From Planctomycetota bacterium (GTDB lineage: Bacteria > Planctomycetota > SZUA-567 > H5-PLA8), in contig JAKLKQ010000036.1 of NCBI GenBank assembly GCA_023150555.1, forward strand, positions 1 through 64,000: a stretch of DNA of 64,000 nt, given 5' to 3'. This document shows, in pieces, positions 37,752-46,361 of this stretch. How positions within the stretch are numbered: position 1 is the stretch's first letter; the number at the start of each line of letters is the position of its first letter. Below the pieces are notes generated by a model. It did not search any database, was not told the origin of the DNA, and saw nothing but the letters and a program-made list of their open reading frames with translations. The position numbers and the translations under genes are program-made.

Positions 37752-38651
37752 ATGGAACGCATCGAATACGCCGGATGGCCGAACTGCGTGCGCCTTTCCA
37801 ATGGCGCCGTCGAGTTCGTCGTCACCGCAGACGTCGGCCCGCGCGTGATCCGCTTCGGCTTCGCCGGCGGCGCGAACGAGTTTCACGAGGTTCCCGGCGA
37901 ACGCGGCAAGACCGGCGGCACCGCGTGGCGCCCCTACGGCGGCCACCGCCTGTGGCACGCGCCCGAGAACGACCCGCGCACCTATTACCCCGACAACGAT
38001 CCCGTCGAGGTCCAGGACCACGGCGCGTTCGCGCGCTTCGTCCAGCGAACGGAAGCATCGACCGGCATCGCCAAGGAACTCGATATCGCGCTGGAGCCGA
38101 AGCGCGCCCGCGCGCGCGTGACGCACCGCCTTATCAACCGCAACGCGTGGTCTGTCACGCTCGCGCCGTGGGCCATCAGCGTACTCGCTCCCGGCGGCGT
38201 GGCGATTCTGCCGCTGCCGCCGCGCGGCGAACACCCGCGCGACCTGCTGCCGACGAGTTCGCTGACGCTGTGGGCCTACACGGAGATGAACGACCCGCGC
38301 TGGACGTGGGGCCGCCGCTTTGCGCTGCTGCGCCACGACGCCAAGGCGAAGATCCCGCAGAAGGCCGGCGTGATGACCCATGAAGGTTGGGCGGCCTACG
38401 CGCGCGGCGGCAATCTTTTCCTCAAACGCTTTGCGTCAGACCCGTCCCGCACGTACCCCGACTTCGGCTGCACTGTGGAGAGCTTCACCAACGCGGAGAT
38501 GCTCGAACTCGAGACGCTCGGCGCGCTCGAACCGATCGAACCCGGCGCTTGCGCGGAGCACATCGAGACGTGGGAGCTGCACGCGAACGTCCCGGTGCCG
38601 AAGTCCGACGCGGACGTCGAACGCGACGTCCTGCCGCGGGTCAACGATTGA
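37752..38651 (+). CDS. DUF4380-like protein
   Basis: A 299-residue cytoplasmic protein, beta-rich, with an aldose-epimerase-like sandwich pattern (VEFVVTADVGPRVIRFGF, YGGHRLWHAPE, VTHRLINRNAWSVTLAPWAISVL, ETLGALEPIEPGACAEHIETWEL). This fits the DUF4380 family, whose function is unknown and may be sugar-related. It starts 45 bases after the EEP lipoprotein and its 3' end faces a long non-coding gap. Confidence 0.72.
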   Translation: MERIEYAGWPNCVRLSNGAVEFVVTADVGPRVIRFGFAGGANEFHEVPGERGKTGGTAWRPYGGHRLWHAPENDPRTYYPDNDPVEVQDHGAFARFVQRTEASTGIAKELDIALEPKRARARVTHRLINRNAWSVTLAPWAISVLAPGGVAILPLPPRGEHPRDLLPTSSLTLWAYTEMNDPRWTWGRRFALLRHDAKAKIPQKAGVMTHEGWAAYARGGNLFLKRFASDPSRTYPDFGCTVESFTNAEMLELETLGALEPIEPGACAEHIETWELHANVPVPKSDADVERDVLPRVND

Positions 38652-39193
38652 GCACTCCAGCCTTGGCTGTTGACCGTTAAAGTCATGCTTTTCGCCACAC
38701 AGGGGCGGGTTAACAACCCGCGCCACGTGCTTGTGCGTTCCGCAGTAAGCGCACCATCGTTCGGCACTGCTGGACAAGCGGCACCGTGGCGCCCAACAGG
38801 CCTCGCATTGTTTTTCGGTTTTGCAGATTTCTCGCCGCACCCCTTCTTCTCCGGATGCCGGAGTCCGGAATCCGGGGTCCCTCTTTAATACGCTTTACGT
38901 AATTACACTTTGAGCAACGTAACACATCCACGATGTGCAATGTAACACCCGCCGTTCACATAAACCCTATTTGCACCCCGCGCAGCACCTCGCGCAAAAA
39001 CGTCATAAGTCCAATAATTCCGTAAAGCGCACCATGTTAAATATGCGATTAATTCGATACAGTATGTCATTTTGACAAATGCACCCGCATTCACGCATCG
39101 TGCTGCACATGATGGAGAAAGAAATCTTGCAAATCCGCGGATTTTCTTCCCGGAACGCGCGCGGAGGATTTCACTTCGTGCAGCGGCGCTGGC
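38652..39193. other. AT-rich gap between convergent genes, structured
   Basis: No gene is visible in 542 bases. It includes a hairpin GCGGGTT-AAC-AACCCGC (38705-38721), TCCGGA-type iterations near 38850-38878, and two near-identical GCAAYGTAACAC repeats (38914-38925, 38937-38948) on either side of CACATC-CAC-GATGTG. Bases about 38880-39160 are clearly richer in A and T than the surroundings. The flanking genes converge, so it holds no upstream region for them. A non-coding RNA or a decayed insertion would fit. Confidence 0.5.
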
Positions 39194-40156
39194 CTACTTC
39201 GTGACGATCTTGCCGGTCTCGACGGCCTCCAGATCGCTGCCCTTGACCTTCTTCAGCCAGCGCAGTTCGTCGTCGTTCCACTTCGGATTCGGCGCGCCGG
39301 AGATGAACCAGTCGCCGCCATTGTCGGCCAGGATCATGCCGTAAGTCTTGAGGCACCTCAGGATCGCCTGCGCGGACTTGGGCGCCTTCGAGTCGTCGAA
39401 GCCGGCCTTCAGCCGCACGCGCAGGCCCATGGGCGGCAGCTTGGGATCGCTGCTGCGGCTGGCGAAGTGCGTCGCCGGCGCGATGTAGCCGCGCTGCGTC
39501 TTGCGCACGGTGAAGCGCAGCGCGTGGCGGATCTCGCCGGCCTCGACGGCTTCGTCGTAACGCGCCAGGCCCGGGAAGACGGGCAAGCCCGCGGCGTCGG
39601 CGCTGGTCCAGCCGGCGGGGCGCAGCTTGTTGCTGGAAAGGTCGAAGATGGCGCCGCTGCCGGCCTTCCAGCCGTCGGCGGTCTTGTGCGCGGCGAAGAG
39701 TTCGTAGAGCTTGTTATTCTTGGGATCGAGCACCAGGATGTGGCGGTCGCCGTCGGACTTCTCGCCGCCTTCGATCGGCGCGTCGGGCGGTATGGGGTAC
39801 GGGCCGGGATCGCTCTCGTCGGCATACTCGAACGAGACCTTCACCTTCGGCTGGTTCGGCGGGACGACGCAGAACGGGATGCCGTTGGGCGCGCCGTTGT
39901 ACTCGGTGCCGAAGTCCGGATGCAGCGTCTTGTCGGCCCCGATGGAGGCGATGTAGTCGGCCGAGTGCGCGTGCACGGGCAGCTTGTCGACGGGCTGGTT
40001 CCAGGGATTGTCGGCGGGGAAGATGGCGACGTCGCCGTGCGGCGTCTTCAGCACGGGGCCCGTTTCCTTCGCGGCCTTATCGTTCTTCGCGGGCGAGCCG
40101 GCGTAGAGCGGATTGGTGGCGACGGCGATCGTCACGACGAGGGCGATGCGATACAT
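39194..40156 (-). CDS. Conserved exported protein of unknown function
   Basis: A 320-residue protein with a signal peptide (residues 1-19, MYRIALVVTIAVATNPLYA). It has conserved-looking motifs: FPADNPWNQPVD, SADYIASIG, YADESDPGPYPIPPDAPIEGG, RHILVLDPKNNKLYELFAA, LRPAGWTSADAAGLPVFPGL, EIRHALRFTV and MILADNGGDWFISG. I know this as a widespread family in soil and sediment bacteria without an assigned role. ATG 40156 has GGAGG five bases upstream. The isomerase gene lies 29 bases upstream on the same strand. Confidence 0.8.
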   Translation of the reverse strand: MYRIALVVTIAVATNPLYAGSPAKNDKAAKETGPVLKTPHGDVAIFPADNPWNQPVDKLPVHAHSADYIASIGADKTLHPDFGTEYNGAPNGIPFCVVPPNQPKVKVSFEYADESDPGPYPIPPDAPIEGGEKSDGDRHILVLDPKNNKLYELFAAHKTADGWKAGSGAIFDLSSNKLRPAGWTSADAAGLPVFPGLARYDEAVEAGEIRHALRFTVRKTQRGYIAPATHFASRSSDPKLPPMGLRVRLKAGFDDSKAPKSAQAILRCLKTYGMILADNGGDWFISGAPNPKWNDDELRWLKKVKGSDLEAVETGKIVTK

Positions 40157-40185
40157 GCGGGCCTCCTCTTGATTGAGCGGACGCG

Positions 40186-41100
40186 TCACGCGCCGAAGTA
40201 TTCTTTCCGTTTGCGCTTGAGGAACTCGACCGAGCGGCGCATCTCGTCCATGCCGTTCATGCCGTCCTCGATGCTGATCCAGCCGCCGAAGTTCACCTCT
40301 TTCAGCCGCGTGAAAATGGCGTCGAAGTCGTTCATCCCCTCGCCCGTCACGCCGTGCTTCAGCAGCGAGCTGTAGCCGGTCGCACCGATGTCCTTCATCA
40401 GCTGCTCGGCGGTGGCGCCGGGCGCGAGGTAGCGGTCGCTGGCGTGCATCGTCACAACGCGCGCCTTGACGCGGTCGAGCAACTCGACGGGGTCCTCGCC
40501 GCAGACGACGCAGTTGCTGGGGTCGAACTGCACGCCGAAGTTCGGCGCCTCGATCTTGCCGACGATCTCGCAGAAGACGTCCATGTGTTGCGCGAACTCG
40601 GGGTGCGTCCAGTAGCCGTCCTTGTAGTGGTTCTCCATCGCCAGCGTCACGCCGCGCTTCTCGGCGTGCGGCAGGCAGGCCTCGATGCATTCCACCACCC
40701 AGCGCACGCCGTCGGCGCGCGAGACCTCTGGACGGCGCTGCCCGCTGAGCGTGCGGCAGAAGCCGCCGCCCAGGTCGGCGGTCAGGTCGATGCGCTGTTT
40801 CTGTTTTTCCACCTCGCGCGCGCGAAAGGCCGGATCGGGATGCGTGAAATCGGGGCTGAAACAGAGCATGCTAAAGGCCTGGCCCGTCTTCTTGATCGCG
40901 CTGCGGACCTCGGCGATGTACTTCGCCTCAAAGGATTTCAGGAAGCCGTCGTAGAGCTCGCAGCCGTCGGCGCCCAGCTCGGCCGATTGCGCGATCCACT
41001 CCAGCAGCGGCTTGCGGCCCGCGACGATGTCCTCCAGCCAGCACTTGGGGAAGGTGCTGATGCGCGGGACGGCCTTGGCGGCGGGCTGCTTCGCAGGCAC
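40186..41100 (-). CDS. Sugar phosphate isomerase/epimerase, TIM barrel
   Basis: A 304-residue AP-endonuclease-2-like TIM barrel. Likely metal ligands lie in TLAMENHYKDG (Glu), FGVQFDPSN (Asp), VTMHASDRY (His) and WISIEDGMNG (Glu). Members isomerise or epimerise keto-sugars or inositol derivatives; the substrate cannot be told. GTG 41100 is preferred since GGAG lies nine bases before it and the longer start is TTG with no site. It is in one transcription unit with the exported protein downstream and divergent from rpmF. Confidence 0.85.
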   Translation of the reverse strand: MPAKQPAAKAVPRISTFPKCWLEDIVAGRKPLLEWIAQSAELGADGCELYDGFLKSFEAKYIAEVRSAIKKTGQAFSMLCFSPDFTHPDPAFRAREVEKQKQRIDLTADLGGGFCRTLSGQRRPEVSRADGVRWVVECIEACLPHAEKRGVTLAMENHYKDGYWTHPEFAQHMDVFCEIVGKIEAPNFGVQFDPSNCVVCGEDPVELLDRVKARVVTMHASDRYLAPGATAEQLMKDIGATGYSSLLKHGVTGEGMNDFDAIFTRLKEVNFGGWISIEDGMNGMDEMRRSVEFLKRKRKEYFGA

Positions 41101-41245
41101 GGTGGGGTTCTCCAATCGGCAGCACAAGGCTAGCAGCGCGCCCCGGCTTCGCCAAGAGCAGGCCGGGGTGCCGCCTATAACTCATTGAAACAAAAGGAGT
41201 TGATCGTAAAGGACGCAATGGGGGTCGCGGGGCCGGGCTTTGAAC

Positions 41246-41273
41246 TTGACACATGTGCGTTTCCCTCTATAAA
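41246..41273 (+). promoter_or_regulatory. Promoter of the rpmF-fab-bio operon
   Basis: TTGACA (41246-41251) and TATAAA (41268-41273) are 16 bases apart, close to the sigma70 consensus and the best promoter seen in the window. The start point should fall near 41280, leaving a leader of about 105 bases. Confidence 0.75.
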
Positions 41274-41300
41274 GCTCTGCTGGTCCTAGCGTTAACATCG

Positions 41301-41328
41301 GGCGGCCCGGGTTGGGCCGCCGATTTTT
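41301..41328 (+). terminator. Leader terminator/attenuator before rpmF
   Basis: Perfect 8-bp stem GGCGGCCC (41301-41308)/GGGCCGCC (41314-41321), loop GGGTT, then GA and five T. It sits between the promoter and rpmF, where a simple terminator would silence the operon, so conditional readthrough is likely. Confidence 0.75.
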
Positions 41329-41385
41329 GTTCAAGGGGCTTAGGTCGCTGACCAAGCGACCGGCCGATAGCGGAAGACTGAAGCC

Positions 41386-41592
41386 ATGGCAAACCCGAAG
41401 CGCCGGCACTCCCACGCCCGAACCCGATTGCGCCGAAGCCACGACCATCTAAAGAACCCCTCGGTCGGTACCTGTTCGAAGTGCGGCTCTCCCAAGCGTG
41501 CCCACCAGATCTGCGGCTACTGCGGCTACTACGCGGGCGCCGAGATCATCAAGATGGAGCCCGAGGAGACCGAGGAACAGGCCAAGGCCTGA
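41386..41592 (+). CDS. rpmF: 50S ribosomal protein L32
   Basis: A 68-residue protein with the typical MANPKRRHSHARTRLRRSH start, NPSVGTCSKCG and HQICGYCGYY; the four cysteines form the zinc ribbon of the C+ form. An acidic tail follows. It heads the fatty-acid cluster, a widely conserved association, here without plsX between rpmF and fabH. A leader hairpin-T tract lies upstream. Confidence 0.97.
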   Translation: MANPKRRHSHARTRLRRSHDHLKNPSVGTCSKCGSPKRAHQICGYCGYYAGAEIIKMEPEETEEQAKA

Positions 41593-41696
41593 ACGCCTCG
41601 CCGCCGAGCCAAGCCCGTTAGCCGCGCGTCCCGCCATGGGCGGGCCGTCCATGCGCGTGCCGAGCGGGCTCGTACTGCACCGAAGGATGGCAAACC

Positions 41697-42701
41697 ATGG
41701 CCAGCGATACCTCCGCCGCCATTCTGGGAACGGGCTCGTACGTGCCCGAACGCCGCCTCACCAACGCAGATCTCGAGAAGACGCTTAATACCTCCGACGA
41801 GTGGATCACCACGCGCACGGGGATCAAGGAACGCCGCATCGCCGCTGACGGCGAAGTCACCAGCGACATGTGCCTGAAGGCCGCGCAACTTGCGCTGAAA
41901 GACGCCGGCCTGACGCCCGAAGCCCTCGACCTCATCATCATCGCCACCCTCACGCCTGACCAGCCTATGCCTTCCACCGGCTGCATCCTGCAGCAGAAGC
42001 TGGGCCTGGGCGAGAAGGGCGTTCCGGGCTTCGACCTCAACGCCGCCTGCAGCGGTTACCTGTACGCGCTCAGCTGCGCGAAGGCCCACATCGAGTCCGG
42101 CATGGCCAAGACCGTGCTGGTGGTGGGTGCCGAGGCGCTGTCGCGCATCGTCGACTACCAGGACCGCGGCACCTGCATTCTCTTCGGCGACGGCGCCGGC
42201 GCGGCCGTGGTGGGCCTGCCCCGCGAAGGCCGGCCCGCGCACCGAATCAAGTCCGTCCACTTGTGGGCCGACGGGCGCGGCGGCGAGCAGCTGATCATTC
42301 CCGCCGGCGGCGCCAGGCAGCCGGCCAGCCACGCGTCGGTCGACGAGCGCCTCCACTACGTGCGCGTCAACGGACGCGAGGTCTTCCGCTTCGGCGTTAC
42401 CAAGATGGTCGAGATGATCCAGCGCCAGATGGCCGAGCACGACCTCAAGGCCGAGGACATCGGGCTGATCGTGCCGCACCAGGCCAATATCCGCATCCTC
42501 GACTCGGCGACCGAGCGGCTGGGCCTTCCGCCGGAACTCTTCTTCACGAACCTGGAGCAGTACGGCAACACGTCGGGGGCGTCCGTGCCGCTGGCGCTGG
42601 ACGAGGCCGCCCGCCAGGGCCGCATTCCCCAAGGCAAGGCCGTCCTCCTGCTCGGTTTCGGCGCCGGGCTGACCTGGGCGTCGGCGCTTCTAGAGTGGTG
42701 A
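41697..42701 (+). CDS. fabH: Beta-ketoacyl-ACP synthase III
   Basis: A 334-residue enzyme condensing acetyl-CoA with malonyl-ACP to start fatty-acid synthesis. The catalytic triad is visible: Cys118 (NAACSGYLYAL), His261 (VPHQANIRI) and Asn291 (YGNTSGAS). Other landmarks are TRTGIKERRIA and FGDGAGAAVV. It follows rpmF by 104 bases and ends three bases before the fabD start. AAGGA precedes the ATG. Confidence 0.97.
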   Translation: MASDTSAAILGTGSYVPERRLTNADLEKTLNTSDEWITTRTGIKERRIAADGEVTSDMCLKAAQLALKDAGLTPEALDLIIIATLTPDQPMPSTGCILQQKLGLGEKGVPGFDLNAACSGYLYALSCAKAHIESGMAKTVLVVGAEALSRIVDYQDRGTCILFGDGAGAAVVGLPREGRPAHRIKSVHLWADGRGGEQLIIPAGGARQPASHASVDERLHYVRVNGREVFRFGVTKMVEMIQRQMAEHDLKAEDIGLIVPHQANIRILDSATERLGLPPELFFTNLEQYGNTSGASVPLALDEAARQGRIPQGKAVLLLGFGAGLTWASALLEW

Positions 42702-42703
42702 GC

Positions 42704-43645
42704 ATGCCGGATCTTCCCGTTCTCGTCTTTCCGGGCCAGGGCGCGCAGGCCGTGGGCATGGGCAGCGACCTAGCCGAGGCCGTTCCCGAGGTCGCCGCGC
42801 TGTTCAAGCGCGCCGACGAGGTACTCGGCTTCGACCTGACCCGCACGATCTTCGAAGGCCCCGAAGAGGCCCTGCTCGACACCGCCGTCCAGCAGCCGGC
42901 TCTGGTGCTGGTCAGCCTCGCCGCCGCCAAAGCCCTGGAAGTGCGCCGCGGCAAGCCGCTGGAAGCCGCCGCAGCCGCGGGCTTGAGCCTGGGCGAGTAC
43001 GCCGCCCTGGCCGCCGTCGGCGCGCTGGCCTTCGATGACGCGCTTAAGCTGGTGCGCCGCCGCGGGCAACTGATGAAGGAAGCCAGCGACAAGGTCCCCA
43101 GCGGCATGGCAGTAGTGCTGAAGCTCGAGGCCGACAAGATCGCCGCCGCCTGCGCGCAGGCGGCCAAGGAAACCGGCGGGGTCGTCTCGCCGTGCAACTT
43201 CAACGGCGGCGGGCAGATCGTGATCGGCGGCGCGCACGAAGCGCTGGACCGCGCGATGGCCCTGTGCAAGGAAGCCGGCGCCAAGCGCTGCATGAAGCTG
43301 CCCGTGCACGGCGCCTTTCATACCGAGATCATGCGGCCGGCCGCCGAAGGCTTGAAGGAGGCGCTGGCCAAGACGCCCATCCAGGCCGCCCGCGCGCCGG
43401 TATATGCGAACGTCAGCGCCAAGCCGGTCCGCGAGCCGGGCGAGATCCGCGCGGCCCTGGAGGCCCAGCTGACCAGCCCGGTGTTATGGGAGCAGACGGT
43501 CCTGAACCTTTCCGCGGCGGGCCACACGCGCTACCTGGAACTGGGCGCGGGCAAGACCGTCAGCAACATGATCTTAAAAATCGATGGTAACGCGCAGACC
43601 AGCGCGGTTGGAAGTGTGGCGGACCTCGACGCGGTGGGGGCCTGA
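42704..43645 (+). CDS. fabD: Malonyl-CoA:ACP transacylase
   Basis: A 313-residue enzyme loading malonyl groups on ACP. It has the N-terminal FPGQGAQAVGMG, the nucleophile elbow GLSLGEY (Ser95), His206 (VHGAFHTEIM) and the Gln/Asn-rich PCNFNGGGQIVIGG. The ATG at 42704 lies two bases past the fabH stop; GTG codons just upstream overlap that stop and are less likely. Part of the fab operon. Confidence 0.97.
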   Translation: MPDLPVLVFPGQGAQAVGMGSDLAEAVPEVAALFKRADEVLGFDLTRTIFEGPEEALLDTAVQQPALVLVSLAAAKALEVRRGKPLEAAAAAGLSLGEYAALAAVGALAFDDALKLVRRRGQLMKEASDKVPSGMAVVLKLEADKIAAACAQAAKETGGVVSPCNFNGGGQIVIGGAHEALDRAMALCKEAGAKRCMKLPVHGAFHTEIMRPAAEGLKEALAKTPIQAARAPVYANVSAKPVREPGEIRAALEAQLTSPVLWEQTVLNLSAAGHTRYLELGAGKTVSNMILKIDGNAQTSAVGSVADLDAVGA

Positions 43646-43648
43646 GCC

Positions 43649-43909
43649 ATGCGCAAGATCATCGGCATCGTGCTGATCCTGGCGGCCGGCGGCCTGGGGT
43701 ACCTTGCCTACAACGAGTACCGCGAGCACAACAAGGTCGCCTTCGCGCTCGAGGAAGGCATGAAGGACTGGAACGACTCGATGAAGGATACGCCCTTCAC
43801 GGTCAACGCGAAGGTCAAGAAGGAAGTGCCAAACAATACGATCTTCGCCGGAGCCGGCGCGGTGTTGTGCCTGCTGGCCGGCGCAGGTCTGGTCGTCACG
43901 GGGAAGTAA
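43649..43909 (+). CDS. Small membrane protein (DUF3185-like)
   Basis: An 86-residue protein with two hydrophobic helices (about 4-20 and 66-83) joined by a hydrophilic segment with several Lys and Asp. The layout resembles DUF3185 proteins, but the match is loose. It sits three bases after fabD and 12 before fabG, so it is translated with the fatty-acid enzymes; a role at the membrane side of lipid synthesis is possible but unproven. Confidence 0.7.
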   Translation: MRKIIGIVLILAAGGLGYLAYNEYREHNKVAFALEEGMKDWNDSMKDTPFTVNAKVKKEVPNNTIFAGAGAVLCLLAGAGLVVTGK

Positions 43910-43921
43910 CGGGGTAACGAG

Positions 43922-44662
43922 ATGACGTTCGACGGCAAGGTGGTTCTGGTCACGGGCGGCGCGCGGGGCATCGGGCGCGCGATCGCGCAGCGCTTCCACG
44001 ACCTGGGCGCGCAGGTGGCGATCTTCGGCCGCAACGTCGAGGCCGCGCAGGCCTTCGCGCAAGAGCTTTCGAAGAGCGGCGCGCCTGCAAAGGCTTACGG
44101 CTGCGACGTTTCCAGCGCCGATGCCTGTAACGCGGCCGTCGAAGAAGTATTGAAGGATTTCCAGAAGATCGACGTCCTGGTGAACAATGCCGGCATCACG
44201 CAGGACGGCCTCTTCGTGCGCATGAAAGACGAGGCTTGGCAACAGGTTCTGGAAACGAACCTGGGTGGGGCCTTCCGCATCATGCGCGCCTGCGCGCGTT
44301 CGATGCTCAAGGCGCGCAGCGGGGCCATCGTCAACGTGGCCTCCGTTGTGGGCTTGATCGGCAACGCCGGGCAGGCAAACTACTGCGCCGCCAAGGCGGG
44401 CCTGGTGGGACTGACCAAAGCCGCCGCGCGGGAGTTCGGCGCGCGGGGCGTGCGGGTGAACGCCGTCGCGCCGGGGCTGATCGAGACGGACATGACGGCC
44501 TCGATGACCGGCGACCAGAAGCAGGCCCTGACCGGCAACCTGCCGCTGGCCCGTGCAGGCAAGCCGGAAGACGTCGCTGGGGCCGTCTGCTTCCTGGCCA
44601 GCGACGATGCGGCGTATGTCACCGGGCAGGTCCTGAGTGTCTGCGGCGGGATGGTCATGTAG
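43922..44662 (+). CDS. fabG: 3-oxoacyl-ACP reductase
   Basis: A 246-residue SDR reducing beta-ketoacyl-ACP with NADPH. It has the TGGARGIGRA cofactor loop, NNAG, catalytic Ser141 (VNVASVVG), Tyr154 and Lys158 (YCAAK), NAVAPGLIETDM and a GG-M-M C-terminus typical of FabG. Context (fabD, acpP, fabF) fixes the assignment. It should be a cytoplasmic tetramer. Confidence 0.97.
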   Translation: MTFDGKVVLVTGGARGIGRAIAQRFHDLGAQVAIFGRNVEAAQAFAQELSKSGAPAKAYGCDVSSADACNAAVEEVLKDFQKIDVLVNNAGITQDGLFVRMKDEAWQQVLETNLGGAFRIMRACARSMLKARSGAIVNVASVVGLIGNAGQANYCAAKAGLVGLTKAAAREFGARGVRVNAVAPGLIETDMTASMTGDQKQALTGNLPLARAGKPEDVAGAVCFLASDDAAYVTGQVLSVCGGMVM

Positions 44663-44809
44663 ACGCCGGGGCGAAAATCGGGATAATCCGTGTTGCTGAA
44701 AAGCCGTGTCGAAGGGATAGGAAGTACAGGAAGTTGGCGATAGAGAGGAGCCGCGCCGCCCCAAGGGGTATGGCCGGCCAGGGAAGCCCCAGGGAGGCAG
44801 CGTACGAGC

Positions 44810-45061
44810 ATGAGCAACCAAGAGACGGCCAAGAAGGTGATGGCGATCGTTTGCAAGCAGCTGGAAGTGCCCGAGGAGAAGGTCACGCCGGAGACGAAGT
44901 TCGCCGAAGACCTCGGCGCCGACAGCCTCGACACCGCCGAGCTGGTGATGGAGATCGAGGACGAGTTCGACATCAACATCTCCGACGACGCCGAAGGCAA
45001 GATCAAGTCGGTCGGCGATCTGGTGAACTACATAGAGGACGAGATCAAGAAGAAGGCTTGA
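44810..45061 (+). CDS. acpP: Acyl carrier protein
   Basis: An 83-residue acidic four-helix protein. The phosphopantetheine Ser is in LGADSLDTAELVMEIED, the standard ACP motif. The 147 bases separating it from fabG could contain an extra promoter, which often boosts acpP; none is clear. It carries growing acyl chains for the Fab enzymes and probably the pimeloyl chain used by BioF. Confidence 0.97.
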   Translation: MSNQETAKKVMAIVCKQLEVPEEKVTPETKFAEDLGADSLDTAELVMEIEDEFDINISDDAEGKIKSVGDLVNYIEDEIKKKA

Positions 45062-45089
45062 TCCGGGCAATCGGAGAAGGAATAGATCC

Positions 45090-46340
45090 ATGTCGACGCA
45101 ACGGCGCCGCGTGGTCGTGACCGGGTTGGGTGCGGTCACGCCTATTGGCCTGGGCATGAAGCCCACCTGGGAAGCGCTCCTCGCCGGCAAGAACGGCGTG
45201 GGCCCGATCACGCACTTCGACCACAGCCAGCACGAGGTCCATTTCGCGTGCGAGCTGAAGGGCTTTGACCCAGAGAAGTACGTCGACAAACGCGAAGCCC
45301 GGCGCATGGATCCCTTCGCCCAGTACGGCGTCGCCGCCGCGAAGGAAGCCCTCGAGGACAGCAAGCTCGACCTGACGAAGGAGGACACCGCCCGCATCGG
45401 CTGCGTTTTCGGCACCGGCATGGGCGGCATGGTCGAGTTCGAGGAGCAGAAGGAACGCCTGATGACCAAGGGCCCGGGGCGGGTCAGCCCGTTCATGGTG
45501 CCCAAGATGATGCCCAACGGCGCCGCCGCCCATGTCTCGATCCAGTTCGGGCTGCGCGGCCCCAACTTCTGCGTCGTCACCGCCTGCGCGGCAGGCGGCA
45601 ACAGCCTGGGCAGCGCCCTGCGCCTGATCCAGTACGGCGAAGCCGACATGATGGTCGCCGGCGGCGCCGAGGCCGTGGTCACGCCGCTGACCATGGCGGG
45701 CTTCGCCAACATGGGCGCGCTCTCCAAGCGCAACGACGAACCCCAGATCGCCAGCCGCCCGTTCGACAAGGAACGCGACGGCTTCGTGATGGGCGAAGGC
45801 GCCGGCGCGCTGGTGCTCGAAGAACTCGAGCATGCCCTCAAGCGCGACGCGCGCATCTACGCCGAGTTCGTGGGCTACGGCCTCAGCGCCGATGCCCACC
45901 ACATCACCGCGCCCTGCGCCGACGGCAACGGCGGCATCCGCGCCATCGAAGGCGCGCTGAAGGACGCCGGCCTGAAGCCCAGCGACATCGACTACGTCAA
46001 CGCGCACGGCACCAGCACGCCGTTCAACGACAAGAGCGAGACCGAGGCGATCAAGAAGGTCATGGGCGAGCACGCCTACAAGATCCCCGTCAACAGCTCA
46101 AAGTCGATGACCGGCCACCTGATCGGCGCGGCGGGGGCCTTCGAGGCTGCCGTCACTGTAATGTCGATCTACGAGGACAAGGTCCACCCCACGATCAACC
46201 TGACCGTGCCCGATCCGGAGTGCGACCTCGATTACGTCAAGGAAGGCGCTCGCGAGCACAAAGTCCGCGTCGGCCTCTCCAATTCGCTCGGCTTCGGCGG
46301 TCACAACGCCGTGGTCATCTTCGCCAAGCCCAAGCTGTAG
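45090..46340 (+). CDS. fabF: Beta-ketoacyl-ACP synthase II
   Basis: A 416-residue elongating condensing enzyme. Catalytic residues are Cys166 (VVTACAAGGNS), His306 (NAHGTSTPFND), Lys338 and His343 (SSKSMTGHLIGAAGA). The end NSLGFGGHNAVVIF is canonical. A site GAGAAGGA precedes the ATG. It lies 28 bases after acpP and 21 before bioB. Confidence 0.97.
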   Translation: MSTQRRRVVVTGLGAVTPIGLGMKPTWEALLAGKNGVGPITHFDHSQHEVHFACELKGFDPEKYVDKREARRMDPFAQYGVAAAKEALEDSKLDLTKEDTARIGCVFGTGMGGMVEFEEQKERLMTKGPGRVSPFMVPKMMPNGAAAHVSIQFGLRGPNFCVVTACAAGGNSLGSALRLIQYGEADMMVAGGAEAVVTPLTMAGFANMGALSKRNDEPQIASRPFDKERDGFVMGEGAGALVLEELEHALKRDARIYAEFVGYGLSADAHHITAPCADGNGGIRAIEGALKDAGLKPSDIDYVNAHGTSTPFNDKSETEAIKKVMGEHAYKIPVNSSKSMTGHLIGAAGAFEAAVTVMSIYEDKVHPTINLTVPDPECDLDYVKEGAREHKVRVGLSNSLGFGGHNAVVIFAKPKL

Positions 46341-46361
46341 GGCCTTTCCGGGAGTTCCGCC

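Noticed and set aside
43574..45856. 760-codon minus-strand frame across the fab genes
   Set aside because: Antisense to fabG, acpP and fabF, all of which have intact catalytic motifs.
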